Shown piece by piece: positions 1-12,938 of a stretch of DNA of 64,000 nt. Source of the stretch: Calliphora vicina (lineage: Eukaryota; Arthropoda; Insecta; Diptera; Calliphoridae); contig NC_088780.1 of assembly GCF_958450345.1 (NCBI RefSeq), forward strand, positions 132,384,226 to 132,448,225, in the 5' to 3' direction. The translations under genes were made by a program, and so were the position numbers. How positions within the stretch are numbered: position 1 is the stretch's first letter; each line of letters starts with the position of its first letter. Under the pieces are notes generated by a model. The model saw nothing but the letters and a program-made list of their open reading frames with translations, did not search any database and was not told the origin of the DNA.

Positions 1-1080
1 TTTTAAGACTCATACCAACTTTGGATAACAGCAATTAAAACTTAATAACAAATGTCACACTTTAATTGAAGTTATAATAATTGAAGTAACTTTAAGTCAC
101 CGTTAACGTAGACTCGTAAAATTATAATTAAATTGACATTTTTCAAGGGTTGTCTAAGTAATTATTTAGTCAAACAAAATGTTTAGATTTAGCACAGCAA
201 TATTCATTAGAACTAATAAATCACAATTTGTTTGTTTGAGATGTTTAAAAAAAATCACTTTTACTGATTATTATTTAAAAAAAAAATTTCAATTAAAGGT
301 TAGTAATTATAAATACATTTAAATTTAAAATAAACGTTTATTTACTTTTAATATTTTTTTTTTTTATCTTAAAAATATTCACTGTATTAACTTCACTGCT
401 AACTGTTTGAATTTCAATTTACAATTGATGTCTTAAAGTTTATTTTAATGCTATTTAAGCAAAATTTTTCAATTGTTTAAAACATTACTTTTTGTTTGCT
501 ACTTCCACTTAATTTGTTTCTTATTTATTTATTTGCAATAGCATTTTCTAGTTGTAGGAGCAAATCAGCAAATAAATAATAAAAAAAAAATGTGCATACA
601 GCCATTAGAATGTTCTAAGGAAACTGACGCATTTTCATAAATACAAAAAAAAATTGATTAAAATATTGAACAAATACAAGAACAATAATGTTCTTTATTT
701 ATTTATGTTTCATTTATATTGGTAAAAAAATAAGATAATGCAAACACAAAATTAGTATTAATTGTACAAAAAAAAGACACATCACTTTTTATCTGTTTAT
801 ATTGAACAAGTAAGAAAGAGTACTGCGATGTTCATTTTATCCGTCAAGGAAAAAAACACACACTTAAATTTCATAAAAATTATTATGAAATGGGGAAAAA
901 TGTTTGAAAAATCGCAAGAAGCAATAAATATTCATTTTTCAAATTAATTTAACACTTGTGCACATAAATTCTAATATTTATTAAGTACTTTTTATCTTGT
1001 TCTTAAGATAAATAATATAATTGCACTGTGGTATAAAAGGTGAAAATAAATTCTAAATTGTACAAATGTCACGTACGATG
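1..1080. other. no gene recognised
   Basis: A+T-rich DNA with many homopolymer runs. I see no exon, transposase motif, TIR pair or long repeat. The 61-codon frame at 762-947 is rich in K, N and I and looks like chance. Confidence 0.6.
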
Positions 1081-1084
1081 GCAT

Positions 1085-1310
1085 ATGTATTATGATATAA
1101 TGATTCATCATAAACATGATTGTCATAAACATATATTTATTTACCGCAATCATATATATGATTGCTACAATGAAATGAATGGTAACTTCAACATATTATG
1201 GTTATCACAATCATATAAATATTTACAGAGAACATAATACTGTTAAAAAACTATTAAAAATATTGAAATGGTTATGGTAAACATGTACAACTATATTTTG
1301 TCTCTGGGTG
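1085..1310. mobile_element. Palindromic TA-MITE, right half only
   Basis: The right part matches the complete copies at 30740-31224 and 39972-40457. It has the central segment with TTCATCATAAA, the alternating ATATATG blocks, then the terminus ending CTCTGGGTG followed by TA (1311-1312). The left arm is missing or unrecognisable. The 65-codon frame at 1040-1237 is repeat sequence, not a gene. Confidence 0.6.
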
Positions 1311-1327
1311 TAGTATCAATATTTGTA

Positions 1328-1985
1328 GATCTAATGGAAATTTCCTTTACATTTAAATACTATTCGAAGAATTTGTAAAAAATGTTAAAGTTATTTATTG
1401 ATTTAAAAAGTTAATTTTAAACTCCATTACTAGTTATATTAATATTTTTAAGATCTCATAGAAAATTTAAAATTTATGTATTGATTAATTGATAGTTATG
1501 TCAATATTTTAGAAATTTCCTGTCATTTAATATTGAACATTGAAGTTGTAAAAAATGTTCACCCCTATCCCATGAAATAACCATTTTCCTCGAAAGGAAA
1601 ATTGCAATCGTGATATTCCCATGAACTTTTCACTCACTATAGTTGTTTATTGTTAACAAAATTCCATTATTTTTTATTTATTTATTATTTTCATGATATA
1701 ACAACATCAATTATAATAATATGTAGATATTTACAAAGAATTTAAGGAACAAAATTCCATGTAAAACTTTCCCATGTTAGGGAATTTTTTCAAGTGAACA
1801 AAGTTGATGAACGAAAAATAAGAAATGGGAACATATTTCATGTGAAATATTGATTCGCGATAGGGGCGTTTAATGTTATTTATTAATTTAAAATTATATC
1901 TTTTAGCTCCTTTAATAGTTATATCAATATTTTGCAGATCTCATAGAAATTTCTAGTCTTATAGCTTTAAATGTTGGACATATAA
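1328..1985. repeat. Degenerate tandem repeat, about 125-bp unit
   Basis: Units are marked by GATCTCATAGAAATTTC near 1328, 1452 and 1937, each with a neighbouring AAAAAATGTT...TTATTTATT block. The third unit is split by the TIR element at 1560-1868; without that insert the array is about 350 bp. Unit function is unknown. Confidence 0.5.
1560..1868. mobile_element. Short TIR element, possibly hAT-like
   Basis: The ends are inverted: CACCCCTATC at the left and GATAGGGGCG at the right, with weaker similarity continuing inward. It interrupts the AAAAAATGTT motif of the surrounding tandem repeat. AATGTT occurs on both sides, which suggests a duplicated target, but the exact TSD length is unclear. 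There is no coding content. Confidence 0.5.
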
Positions 1986-1990
1986 TGAGT

Positions 1991-2151
1991 CGATTATGGA
2001 TGGCAAACGAAATAAGGTAGCATCGTCACTTTCCAAAAAGGTATTACAGATTTTAACTGGCAGCTATCATCTTCTATTGCCAAATTAGCAAGCAGAAATT
2101 TATGGTTGCCCTCTGACAACACCACTGAAGTTCGATTGCCATCCATAATCG
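1991..2151. repeat. Short inverted repeat with 16-bp perfect arms
   Basis: CGATTATGGATGGCAA at 1991-2006 is exactly inverted at 2136-2151. The spacer is 129 bp. The 75-codon minus-strand frame over it resembles no known family. It could be a small foldback element. Confidence 0.5.
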
Positions 2152-2675
2152 TCCTATAAGTTGTACCAAATTCACTGTGATTAAGTGAATACCAAATATA
2201 GTGAATTATTCCAAATATCAATATTATTTCTTCACAAACTTAGTAAGTTCTTAAGCTAACTTTACAGGTCTAAAGCTAGTAATCTCTGTTCAGCAATTGA
2301 GAGTTTAGACAGCTGAATTAGAAAAACTTCTTTAACATTTGGCATTCAGATAGTTCAGAACTAAATTTTGCTCATTAGTTCAGTACTTCTGTATTGAGAA
2401 CATTTATATTAATTTAGAACGATGGTTCCAAATTCAAATCCAGCTGGACAAAAATTATTATATGTACATATTTGGGGTCTCTGAATCCAAAAATTTAATT
2501 TAAATACGTACAAACAATTTTTAAGCTAAAAATATAGTTTTTTACTTGATTAATATTAAAGGTTTTTCAAAACCTAGTTTGAAAAATATTGTTATCTATA
2601 GTGAAATTCATTTAAGTTGAAAATTGGTCGAACAGTTTCTACAAAATCTTTCTCGTTAAAATTGATAATAAAATA

Positions 2676-3450
2676 AAACAAGCCCGACCATACAATACCC
2701 TACACTTAGTAAGTCAGCAAACACTTTTCATTTAATATTTCAATAATTTTAATTTTATTCGTGAGTAATTTTCAGAAGCGGGAGCTATGAGCAATTATTG
2801 ACCGATCGCCATTAGATAGGACGTGAAATTTATTTCTATATGAGAATTTTTCTTGTTAAATTATATTTGGTTTCCAATATTTTTAAGAGATTTATGTTCA
2901 TTAAAGTGATTTTAGAAAGATATGGGAGCTATGAACAATTATCGCCATGAAATTAGGTCGTGTGATTTTAGGTCGACATTTGTAAGAGATTTATGCTTGT
3001 TAAAGTGATTTCCTGAAGAGTGCGTTATATGGGAGCTATGACTAATTATGGACCGATCATCATAAAATTAGCTAACATGACTTCCATATATATAAATCTT
3101 ATGCGGAGCATAAATTGTGTACATACCTATATCAGTTAAATATTGATAACGGATTAAGTCCTAATTGGTGAGAACAATTATATGGTGACTATGTGAAATA
3201 ATGGACCGATTTCAGCCAGTTTCAATAGCCTTCTTCCTTGGCTCGAAAAAATGGATGTGCCAAATTTGACAGAAATATCTTCAAAATTACGACCTGTGCT
3301 TTGCGCACAAGGTTTACATGGACAGCCAGTCAGGCGGACAGACAGACGGCTGGTTGTGAATGTGATTCTGTTAGACTAATATTTTTGGTCATTACAAACA
3401 TCAGCACAAACGCATAATATCCTCCCCACTATGGTGGTGTAGGGTATAAA
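2676..3450 (-). mobile_element. DINE-1-like HINE, subfamily A, copy 1
   Basis: Helentron-associated non-autonomous element. Read on the minus strand it begins TATACCCTACACCACCATAG, has the phrase naming a CCGTCTGTCTGTCCG tract and TGTAAACCTTGTGCGCA, then ends in GGTATTGTATGGTCGGGCTTG. This architecture (short 5' block, subterminal inverted repeat, 3' hairpin, CTTGTTTT end) is that of Drosophila DINE-1. The 3' hairpin is truncated here. It contains repeated 'unit' phrases such as GACCGATCGTCATGAAATTA that recur in all A copies. Confidence 0.75.
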
Positions 3451-5755
3451 GATGGACTAGGTGGGATGACATTTTTTAGAGACAAGCATAGTCATAATTA
3501 AATATTTTATATTTGAGACCCAACTTTAAAGGACTAAAACAGGACTAATGGTGAGTCCAAAAAATAAATCATATGTTAAATTTCAATATAAACTTTGAAG
3601 CTTGGACTTTTAAGTGCTAAAACACATTACATTTGACAGAAATTTTTAAACAAAAATATCAGCCAACATTTTTTTCAACTTCAAACGCTTCTCTCTAGAA
3701 TTAAAAAAAACAGTTTTGCACCTTTACGAGAGCTATTATAGAAAATATATTTCGCTTTATTCAGAAAACACGATTTTAGATTTCAACATAAAATTTCCAA
3801 AAATTGTTCTGCTGATTTTTTTGCCATATCGGCACCACTGTGCTACTTAGGTCTGTTATCAGTTGCCATCATGCCAAAGTAAATAAATAAGTCAGCAATT
3901 GTTATCGTTAGTAATAATTGAAATTTTTTTTGACAATATTGTCACAATGTTTTTTTTAAGATATTTAATACCAACTACATATATATATTTGTATGTATAT
4001 TATTTTGGAATTCCCACGTCATGAAAAATACGTTGAACTTAAGTGATTGTTTGGTTCTTACACCAAGTGAATCATGTATGTTTTATTATTTAGTTGACGT
4101 TTTCAAACACACAATAACAATAAAATAACTCTTTTAGTGTATAATACCTGTTTGGAACACTCAATATGTGATAAGGAATTCTTCGTTTCCCTTATTTTCG
4201 TGACGTCATTTACAAGAATCAATAGAATTGATATTTTTACTACTAAAAACTTTTGTGAATGAATTAATAAATGATTGATATTAAGAATTATTTTTAGAGT
4301 CTCGTAAATGTCTACTTAATTTTGTGACTTGGCATTTTTTTTTTCTCAAACTCTTACTCGTACTTTGGGTTTTTCAATATTTTCATCACTGCAACTATTT
4401 CGTTTAGTTATAAGATTTTAAATTAAGTGGAATTTAATTGTTATCTGTAATTTTTTTTAAGGAAATACTCATTTGAATATACTACAAATGTATTTATTTT
4501 TAATAGTTTGTTTATGTGCTAAAGTCATTAAAAGAAGAATCTGTAGTATTTAGTAGTATTTTCGAAATAAGCGTGCGATCTTTGGATTTTCAATATAAAC
4601 AAATGTTAGTTTGGGTTTTTTCATTTCAAAATATTTGGGTTAATAAATAAATATTAAATGCCTGCGGTTAAGATGTACAAAAAAAAACATACACGCGGGT
4701 ATTTAAATTGTATATGGAGATTGGTCATTAATACCACACAGATATTTTTCTAAATGTCATTTTATTCACTTTAAACGAGCTACATATTAAAATACAACTT
4801 GGTATATTTTGCATTGAATTCTTTTAAAATGGCCTAATATTATTTCGAATTATAATCGTTATATAGTTTTAGTTTAAATGCAATTCATAAAAATCTTAAA
4901 TCGCAATTAAAAAATTTCAGCCATTGAAATCCATTCCTTCAAATTATTATTAAAATTTCCTTTTTTTATATTTATTTCTTTAATTAAAACGTTTCCTTTA
5001 TATTTATTTAATTTTACATTTTCATTTTTTATTCTTTTCATTTGTTTCTTTAGTTTTAAAACTCCTGGGCAGTTATGTACACATTTTTACAGAATCAAAA
5101 AATAATAGCTGAGATAAGTTTACATCAAAAAAATGCAATATGGTGCATTTATTATTAAATTTCAATTAAAAGATTCCTTGTATTCGAAATTAAAATTGGT
5201 ATATTCAATTATAATTTACTTAATAAATTAGTGTCCTTAAGATTTTCAAAATAAAATTATTTAAATTTGTCAAATATTTTTTCGCATTATTGCTTTTTAA
5301 TAAATTCTCACATTGTTAATATTTTAAAGTTTACTAATTATGATTTACTATCTATCATATATTTAGTTAAAATATTTATAATTTATGATAAATATTTACT
5401 TATTTTCATATAAATTAAGAAATTAATTTAAGACTGTTTACTTTAATAATGTTTATTCGAAAAGACTGCTATAACTTAATATTTTTTGCTGAGTAACTTT
5501 ACTTTTATTTGTGCTACAATTGGAATTTATTTATTTTCAATTTAATAAAAAAAACACTAAATTAAATTTAATGAAAAATGCTATTATTTATTTAAAACAA
5601 CGGTGAGTGTTCTTTTTTATAATTAATTTCCTTTAATTTGTATGATTTTGTTTAATCCAATCTATATTACAAACAAACACATGCAACAACAACCCCACCA
5701 ACAAATAAAATGAATAAAATTTTTGCCAACTTTGATTTCATCAAAAACCAAAATC
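3451..5755. other. no gene recognised
   Basis: Long A+T-rich stretch. I checked both strands for transposase motifs, TIRs and tandem arrays and saw none that hold up. Confidence 0.55.
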
Positions 5756-5759
5756 TTAA

Positions 5760-6015
5760 TACCAGGAGAGCATAAATAACAGATAGTTTAGCTTTTTCGA
5801 TTTTTTAATGTCCACTACAAACACAAACATGCATATTAAATAAGTGGGAAAAGTGTAACATACTTTAAGGCATAAGTTTAAATACGATTATAGTAACGCC
5901 TTAAGGTATGCTGTGATTTTCGTGAAAACACTAAATTTACACAGGGTGTGTCAAGTATTTATAATTTTTTTAAAAATTGTGACTGCTGCTCTCTGGAAAT
6001 TCTGTGCGCCTGGTA
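5760..6015. mobile_element. TTAA-flanked MITE with inner hairpin
   Basis: TACCAGG at the left end is inverted as CCTGGTA at the right, and both are bordered by TTAA (5756-5759 and 6016-6019), the piggyBac-type target. An internal inverted repeat, CATACTTTAAGGC at 5859-5871 with its near-complement at 5898-5910, forms a second stem. There is no coding capacity. Confidence 0.5.
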
Positions 6016-6617
6016 TTAAGGTTTCAATTATCGAAGTTGGACAAAATTTATTTCCAATTTGTTGATGACGTTGTGTGAGGGCGTGCATGCGTGTGTGTGT
6101 ACTTAAATAAAACGATGTTTGTTGATTTGAGTTGTTGTTATATTGTAAGTGTAAATAAATCTAAGCAATGCAAGTTAATGAATGAGATTAAAAAAATTAC
6201 TTTTTTTATATAATTTTATTATTGAAAATTAATTAAATTATGATGCTAACATTATAAAATATGTACTTTATTTAATTATTTATATATTTTTTATAATAGT
6301 CTTAATAAGAATTAATTTAGTTTTTACAATAAAAATTTATAATTTTTTGCTAATTTTTATTTGCACTTTTTATTTTATATAATAATAAATGAACTTAATT
6401 AAGAAATAAATTTTTTTTTAAATAAATTACAAAGATAAAATCAAATAAAAATATAAACGAGAATTAATAAATGCTTTATGTTTAGAAATGCATGACGATG
6501 ATAATGTGGATTAATGATGATTCTTGCATTAACAGTTATTTAGAACTAGAATACAAAATGCTTCTAAGAACTTTGCTGTTTGTTACATTTTGGAATTCTA
6601 TAAAATAACAAAAATTA

Positions 6618-7648
6618 CACGGTGCTACGATGGAAAAAAACTTGGAAAACGACCTAGCGTGGGTTATAGGTCTTGCTGAGTACATTACAAATTTCAGAAA
6701 CACCCTCCAATGCAGAAGTTATTCTAATAAAACCGTTTTCAGTGATGTTCGTCAACTTATCGACCAGTAACTTAGTAAATTTTTAACCGATTTTAATTTT
6801 TTTAACGTGTTTGGAAAGAAAACTGATTAGGCTTTAAAATGACATGCATTTATTGATACATTTGTAAGTTGTAAATATTGTTTTTGTTAAAAATATCTAA
6901 AAACAAAATAAAATTTATCAACTTTTTTGATTTTAGTCGCTTTTCAGTATCTTGATATGAAAGCGTATAAAAATGTATATCAATGTATAAAAAAATTAGT
7001 TTTTAACAAGATATGGTTTTAATTTTTCAAATCGGATGAAAACTGTAAAAGTTATTCAACTTTTCATTAATACCTTTTTACTATTTTCTCCCCCAGCGCA
7101 TATGAATAAAAAAAACATAAAACTATTTAAAAAATTATTTGTAAAATTTTTAATTTACAAGGTAAATTTTTTTGAACTTTTTTCGAAAAAGTTTAATAAC
7201 TTTTGCAAATATAAACCGATTTGAAAAAGTAATACCACGTTTTTGTCTATATAAAATTGTCTTTAAAACACTGTGCAAAAAAATTTGGTTTTCATAGACA
7301 AAATTTAAAATAACTATTGTTGAATTTGAAAAATTACGAAGAAAATAAAAATAAATTTTAAACTTCTTATAAAAACTTAAACAATTTCTTAGATTATAAA
7401 TTTTATGAAAGCTTAATTCTTTGTATATCCATAATTGTTTAAAATTTTGAAATCGGTCTAAAAATGTGTGAGTTAGAGGTACTTAAGTACTATGACCTTC
7501 CCTAAAACAGTTTTTTCAAAATAACTCAAAATTTTTAGGGTGTTTCAAAATTTTTGAAAACGGTTTTAGTATGTCCTCACCTAGGCTTTTAACCCCCATT
7601 AGGTTGTTTTTCAAGTTCAGACAAAAAGTGTCATTTTGTAGCAAAGTG
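6618..7648. mobile_element. 1.03-kb TIR element, superfamily unclear
   Basis: The left end CACGGTGCTAC pairs with the right end, whose reverse complement reads CACTTTGCTAC. Inverted similarity continues inward for about 120 bp (GAAACACCC and AAAACCGTTTTC are present in both arms). The interior is A+T-rich with no transposase. The CACRRTG-like tips recall Transib, but no 5-bp TSD is visible, so the family is open. Confidence 0.45.
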
Positions 7649-8089
7649 TTATTATTAGTTCATAAGTTTTAAATTCCTTTCCTTGAGGTTAAAGAAATTG
7701 GCATCCACTATTATGGATGAATTATCGATAGAACATTTATAAAACTCATAAATGAAAAACGTCAATTGCAACTGTAATACATACAAAAAAAAATAATAAT
7801 TAAAATAAATTATATATTTTTATGAGAAAATTTTTTGAGTTTTCTACAACAACCATTTTTCAATTGTATGTTTCTGAATCATCATAATCCGATTACAGCT
7901 TCACAAGCTATGATTACATTAACTTAAAGACTTTGTCGAATTTTGTCACATTTAAAAAATCAAATGCTAAAATTAAAAATGGAAATGCAAAAGTGGCTCC
8001 ACAAGGACCCAATGTAAATGTTTAGGGGATGTACGGTGGACTTAATGATATAATAAAATTTATTTATATATGGAAATATTTATTACTTT

Positions 8090-8580
8090 TTCGAATATGT
8101 TTTTACAGAAAACTGGTCAATAATTTTTTGATAAAAAACTTGCTGAAACATGTTTTTAACAAGAAAGAAAACTGGTCGACAACAAACTTTTTTATAGAAA
8201 TATGGTTGGTTGGTTCACGCAATTTTGTATGGAATTTTGTTTACAAATTTTTCTATAGAAAGCATGTTGAAGTATGTTCACAAGTTTTCTAGAGAAAAGT
8301 GTTGGTTTACACAATTTTGTATGGAATTTTGTTTACAAAGTTTTCTATAGAATACATGTTGAAGTATGTTCACAAGTTTTCTTGAGAAAACTGTATGTTT
8401 TACAAAGTTTTCTGGAGAAAACTGGTTGTTTTATAAAGTTTTCTGGATGTTTCACAAAGTTTTCTATAGAAAACTGAATGGTTTAATTCTAGGTCACAAC
8501 GTTTTCTATAGAAAACTCAGTGATTTAAGTGTTTTGGTCACCAAGTTTTCTATAGAAATATTTTTTTCTTCAGAATGTCT
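8090..8580. repeat. Degenerate array of palindrome TTTTCTATAGAAAA
   Basis: About a dozen copies of the palindromic core TTTTCTATAGAAAACT, many diverged, spaced roughly 30-60 bp. One larger direct duplication of about 110 bp (from CAATTTTGTATGGAATTTTG at 8220 and again at 8310) lies within it. The overlapping 87-, 67- and 102-codon frames rich in F, Y and K are by-products of the repeat. A short related patch lies at 47805-47890. Confidence 0.7.
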
Positions 8581-8679
8581 CTGTAAGAAACATTTTAGAA
8601 AATTCTATAGTAAGAATTTTTTTTTTTATAGGAAACTCATTGAAATGTTAAAAAAAACTCAGAAATGTTTTTAATAGCT

Positions 8680-10327
8680 AATTTGTTAAATAGAAAGTTT
8701 GTCTAAAAATTTTCATTTAAAATTTAAATCTTCTAAAGTTTTATATTTAAAAGCAATCAGCCACACTTTCGAACATTTTCATTCAATGAGGTGTAGTGAT
8801 GGGGTAAAAAATTAAATTAAATTTATTTATTTATATTGCAAATACACAGCAGACTATATTATATTTGTCAACATCATTTCAAAAATCAACGTCTACAAGC
8901 TTTCAATTGCATTTGCAACAAGTTTCGACCAAAAAATATAAAAATAAAGTAGACTATTCCCAACTGACAATTTTTTTTATTTTAAAAAAAACAATGAACT
9001 CCTTGTGCACACAGGGTTTATGAAAAAGATGTTGAAAACATTATTTCTAAAGTTTCAACTGATGTAAAAAACACAAGTCTGTAGCAAAAAGTTTTAACTT
9101 TATGAAACCAAGTAGAACTCTTGTATTTTAAAATTTTAACTTGTGTTTCTTTCCAGAAATTATATTGTGAGGGTGTAAGAGAACATTAAACTTCATATGG
9201 GATTTTATGCAATAAACTTCATCTGATAAAAAATCCTGTAAATGTTTATGTATTAAAAAAATCTATAGTGGTAACAACACACTTTGGAAAAGTCTGCTAT
9301 AAGTTTCTTAATTTTTTGTTTTTTTTTAACAATTTTGTTGTGATGTAGAGCAAAAATACCGAAAAAAATATATAAAACTATATACAACAAAATATACAGT
9401 TACTTCAAACACTTTTAATATTAAATGTCATGAAAACTTTCCATTTGTAACATCTGTAAAAGTTCTCATCTTACATTGTTAACGTTGCTTCCATTTTTGT
9501 CTGCAAAAATCTTTAAAATGAAAATAGAATAATTGTGGGAAAAAAAATTAAACAAATAAAAATGAACAAAAAAAGGAATATTGTTGTTCCTGAACCATCT
9601 AGGAGGCAACAAAACAATTGACAGTATGATGGTCATCATTCAGTGGAAAATAGAAAGACAGACAGACAGACACAATGAAGTATGTACCAGTAAAAATGTC
9701 ACACAATTGAAGAACTTGGACACAAGGACACAGACCTTTTAGATGCTTTCGATATTGTGCAGCCAAAGGAAGTCATTGTATTAGTGTTTGCTGTTGCTGC
9801 TGCTGGCTCTGTGTTTGTGTGTAGGTTTATCGGTCATGCATGCAGACAAGTTCATATTAGAGAATGTTCCAAGATGTCAAACTCATCCTAAACAAACAAG
9901 CAATCAATCTTGTGAAATTTACTAAACAGTAAATGTATGTAGCAATATAATGGGGGTATGTAGGGATATACATTAGGGTAAAGCGATTTGTTTTTCTTTT
10001 CAAGAAACCATAACTTTAAAATGGATTTTGAGGGACTGTAAAGGTTCTGTAAAAAAAATGCTTTTTTGTAGGAAAAAATGTAGACCTACCCTAATTTACC
10101 TACATACATACATATGTATGTACGAGTATGTTGCGAAGTATTGGTCAGAGTAATGCAATATGCAACAACACCAGCTCATGTGTTGTTGAAGACATATTGA
10201 TGTTGTCCTGATTACAGAAAGATATACGAGTATTTGTAAGTAAGTACATATATAACCAGTAGTTCTAGGAGACTGGCCCAAACTAGTAATTTTACCTATC
10301 ATTTAAGGTGACAACTAGCTACATAAC
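8680..10327. other. no gene; microsatellites only
   Basis: It contains a GACA run at 9656-9672, a GCT/GTT-rich patch near 9785 and a CATA/TATG palindromic patch near 10100. No coding or mobile-element signal was recognised. Confidence 0.55.
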
Positions 10328-11367
10328 TAGACTTGCCAACCGTCCAGTTTTCGACGGGACAGGCCAGTTTTAGAGCCGAATGTCTCGGCTATACTCTGAA
10401 CGGGACGCCATTTGCTCCGTTTTGAAAAAAAATCATATCTTACATTAATTTCCACAAAAAATATTAAAAATTGATTGAAAATAAAAGCAGTTACAAAACA
10501 TCAGCGACAAAAGAGGAATAAACCTAAGCTTTCTTTTGACCAAAAAAAAAATTAAAAATATGGCCCATTTTGAAAAAAAGTCTACAAAGCTTTTGGTTTT
10601 GAAAAAAAAGTCGAAAATTGTATATCTTGAGTTATAAAACACGTATTACGAAAATTATTTGATTTTTTTTAAGATAATGAAAATCCTAAAATTTATCCAT
10701 CGATTAAAATTTTAAAGTTTCGGTTTGTTGGAGATTGGTTTAAATAATAAGTCGGACTATAACGATTTTCATGATCTTAAAAAAATCAAAAAAATTCGCT
10801 GTTGTTTACTCACTTTTGAGGCTGTGTGTATACCCCACGCGCATCCCACTAAGCGACCAAAAAGAACTTCCAGGAAAATACCTAAGCTTTCTTTTGAGAA
10901 AATAGGCCCATTTTGAAAAAAAGTCAAAAAAGTTTTTGATTTTGGAACAAAAAAAATGTCAAAAATTTTTTATTTTAATTTATTTTTGTCGATTGAAGAA
11001 ATAGCTAACTAAACCCTTTGGGACGGCTTTTGCTAAGAGCAATATTAATAAGTTACATGGATGAGAAGAAAACACCTTTTTGGCCAAAATATCATATATA
11101 TTTTTACCGCCTCTAACTCAGACAGTTCTTGACCGATTTTGGTGAAAAATTGTGTCTGAATTACTATCCAATAGGACTAAGCTTTCAAAAGTTGGATCAA
11201 TTGACATGAAATCCCCCATATATATGTAGAGTTTATGTTCCTATTAATATTAACTATTCCTATGAGTCTAGATTTTACACAATTTAAATTAATGTTTTGT
11301 TCTAATAAATAAAATAGGATTATTTAGTGGTGTCCCGTTTTGGAAATTTCAAAAGGTGGCAAGTCTA
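10328..11367. mobile_element. Non-autonomous hAT element with TSD
   Basis: The termini TAGACTTGCCAAC and (inverted) TAGACTTGCCACC are flanked by 8-bp duplications, TACATAAC at 10320-10327 and TACATAAT at 11368-11375 (7 of 8). An 8-bp TSD is the hAT hallmark. Inside, the block CCTAAGCTTTCTTTTGA...GGCCCATTTTGAAAAAAAGTC occurs twice about 350 bp apart (10526 and 10881). The 63-codon frame at 10725-10916 looks fortuitous; no hAT catalytic motif was seen. Confidence 0.75.
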
Positions 11368-11420
11368 TACATAATTAGCTATGTGACTTGTTATTTTAAT
11401 ACGTGCATGTCCAAAGAATA

Positions 11421-11926
11421 CAATAAGATGGTCTGATAGCAGGTCCAAAGTTGTCAACGCATTGGATTCACATACCGGTTGATTCTTGATCAGCTAAAAA
11501 TTTTAAGGAGTAATTATACGTGATCTAATAGTCAGTTAAAATGACAATCCAATAACCGTTGTAAACAAATCTGCTCCGACAACTCACCAAAAGATTACTT
11601 ATGGTGGGTAAAATAAGTACTCCAAGTAATCTAGAGTGTAGTCACTTAAAACGTTTTGTGAGTAATTCGTACAAACTGGTTTTATACAAAATGTGTTGAT
11701 ATAATTCTCATACAGTTTATTTTTGCTTAAGTATTCTGATATCCCATGTAACATATCGCTAAGTCAATTGTCACTTTAGTAACCTATAGTGAAGTCATTT
11801 TAAACGTTTATTTTGTACTGCACTTTAGAAAGTAGTTATTTTACCCACCAGATGCAATCTATTGGAGAGTTGTCGGAGGAAGGTTTATAACCAGTATGTG
11901 AAACCAGCTATCAGACAGTCTCATTG
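11421..11926. mobile_element. Long-TIR MITE with TA borders
   Basis: Arms of about 200 bp face each other. TCTGATAGC, CACATACCGG, CTCCGACAACTC and GGTGGGTAAAAT in the left arm recur inverted in the right arm in the same order. The tips CAATAAGATGG and (inverted) CAATGAGACTG are bordered by TA on both sides, consistent with a Tc1/mariner-type target. There is no open frame. Confidence 0.65.
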
Positions 11927-12223
11927 TAATCAGAAATGGATGGTTACAATCACTAGTTCGGGAGTACTTCCTAAAACTGCTGGGTTGTTAACTGCTGGCG
12001 TATTCGTGTCTATTATACAGTTGATCACATAATTCAGAACACACTAGATTCCTGTAAAACAATCTAATTATTTACTGGTTACTATTGCAAATTTGCTGTG
12101 AAAAGTTCATATCAATTATCCGTATTTTAATAGGGCTTTTAACATAGACATTTAGGTTATGAAAATCGATTTCGAAAAAGAAACGATTTAAAATTATATG
12201 ATAAATACAACATTCGAGATTGT

Positions 12224-12418
12224 CATAGAATCCAATCATTGTCGGAATCGGTTTTGAAAGCGACAAAAAAAAAGTACATTGGTCTTGTGAAATCGATAGT
12301 TATCGGTTTTATATTCGATCTAGAATGAAATTCTTTATCGATTAAACAAAAAATTTAATTGGATTTCATAAGAAAAATGTACCTTTTTTGTCGTTTTAAA
12401 AATCGATTGGATTCTATG
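12224..12418. repeat. Foldback element, about 55-bp arms
   Basis: CATAGAATCCAATC and the following GCGACAAAAAAAAAGTACATT-like stretch are inverted at 12366-12418. The outer flanks are diverged, so no TSD can be read. Confidence 0.5.
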
Positions 12419-12938
12419 AAAATCCCGATTATTATTTTAGTTTTATCCATTGTTTATAATGTTATTATTAATTATAATTACTTTTGATACGTTTATACGT
12501 TTTTTTTCCCTAAATTGTTTCATGATTCTAGAAATAGTTCGAAACTTATTTATAAATTTATCGTTTTGAGATCGTTAGCTTTATCATATCACTGATAAAG
12601 GTGAATTTGAGAAATTCAAAATGACGGATCCAATAGCTAAGTATTGTGCACAGATTCAATTGAATTTTAAGTTGAATTTTCAAAATCAGTACTGGATAAT
12701 AAAGAATGTCCCAAAATTCACGTAATATTTGAATTTTCCGCAACTTGTACGGTAAAGTATTATTCAATTTCTGAACAAAAAATTTCAAGCGAAAATGATG
12801 AACAACCCAACTCCCTTGAAAGAAATGACACAATCAATATAATCATAGCTACTCTATTGGTAAATAAATTTATCAATAGTTTCTTGCCATACAAAGCAGC
12901 AGGACCGGATAGTACATTTTAGGTTTTCCGTCAGATAA

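Noticed and set aside
8029..8674. Overlapping frames rich in F, K and Y
   Set aside because: Produced by the TTTTCTATAGAAAA array in three frames.
9656..9672. GACA repeat as a CRISPR-like or satellite array
   Set aside because: Simple microsatellite of 17 bp with no spacers.
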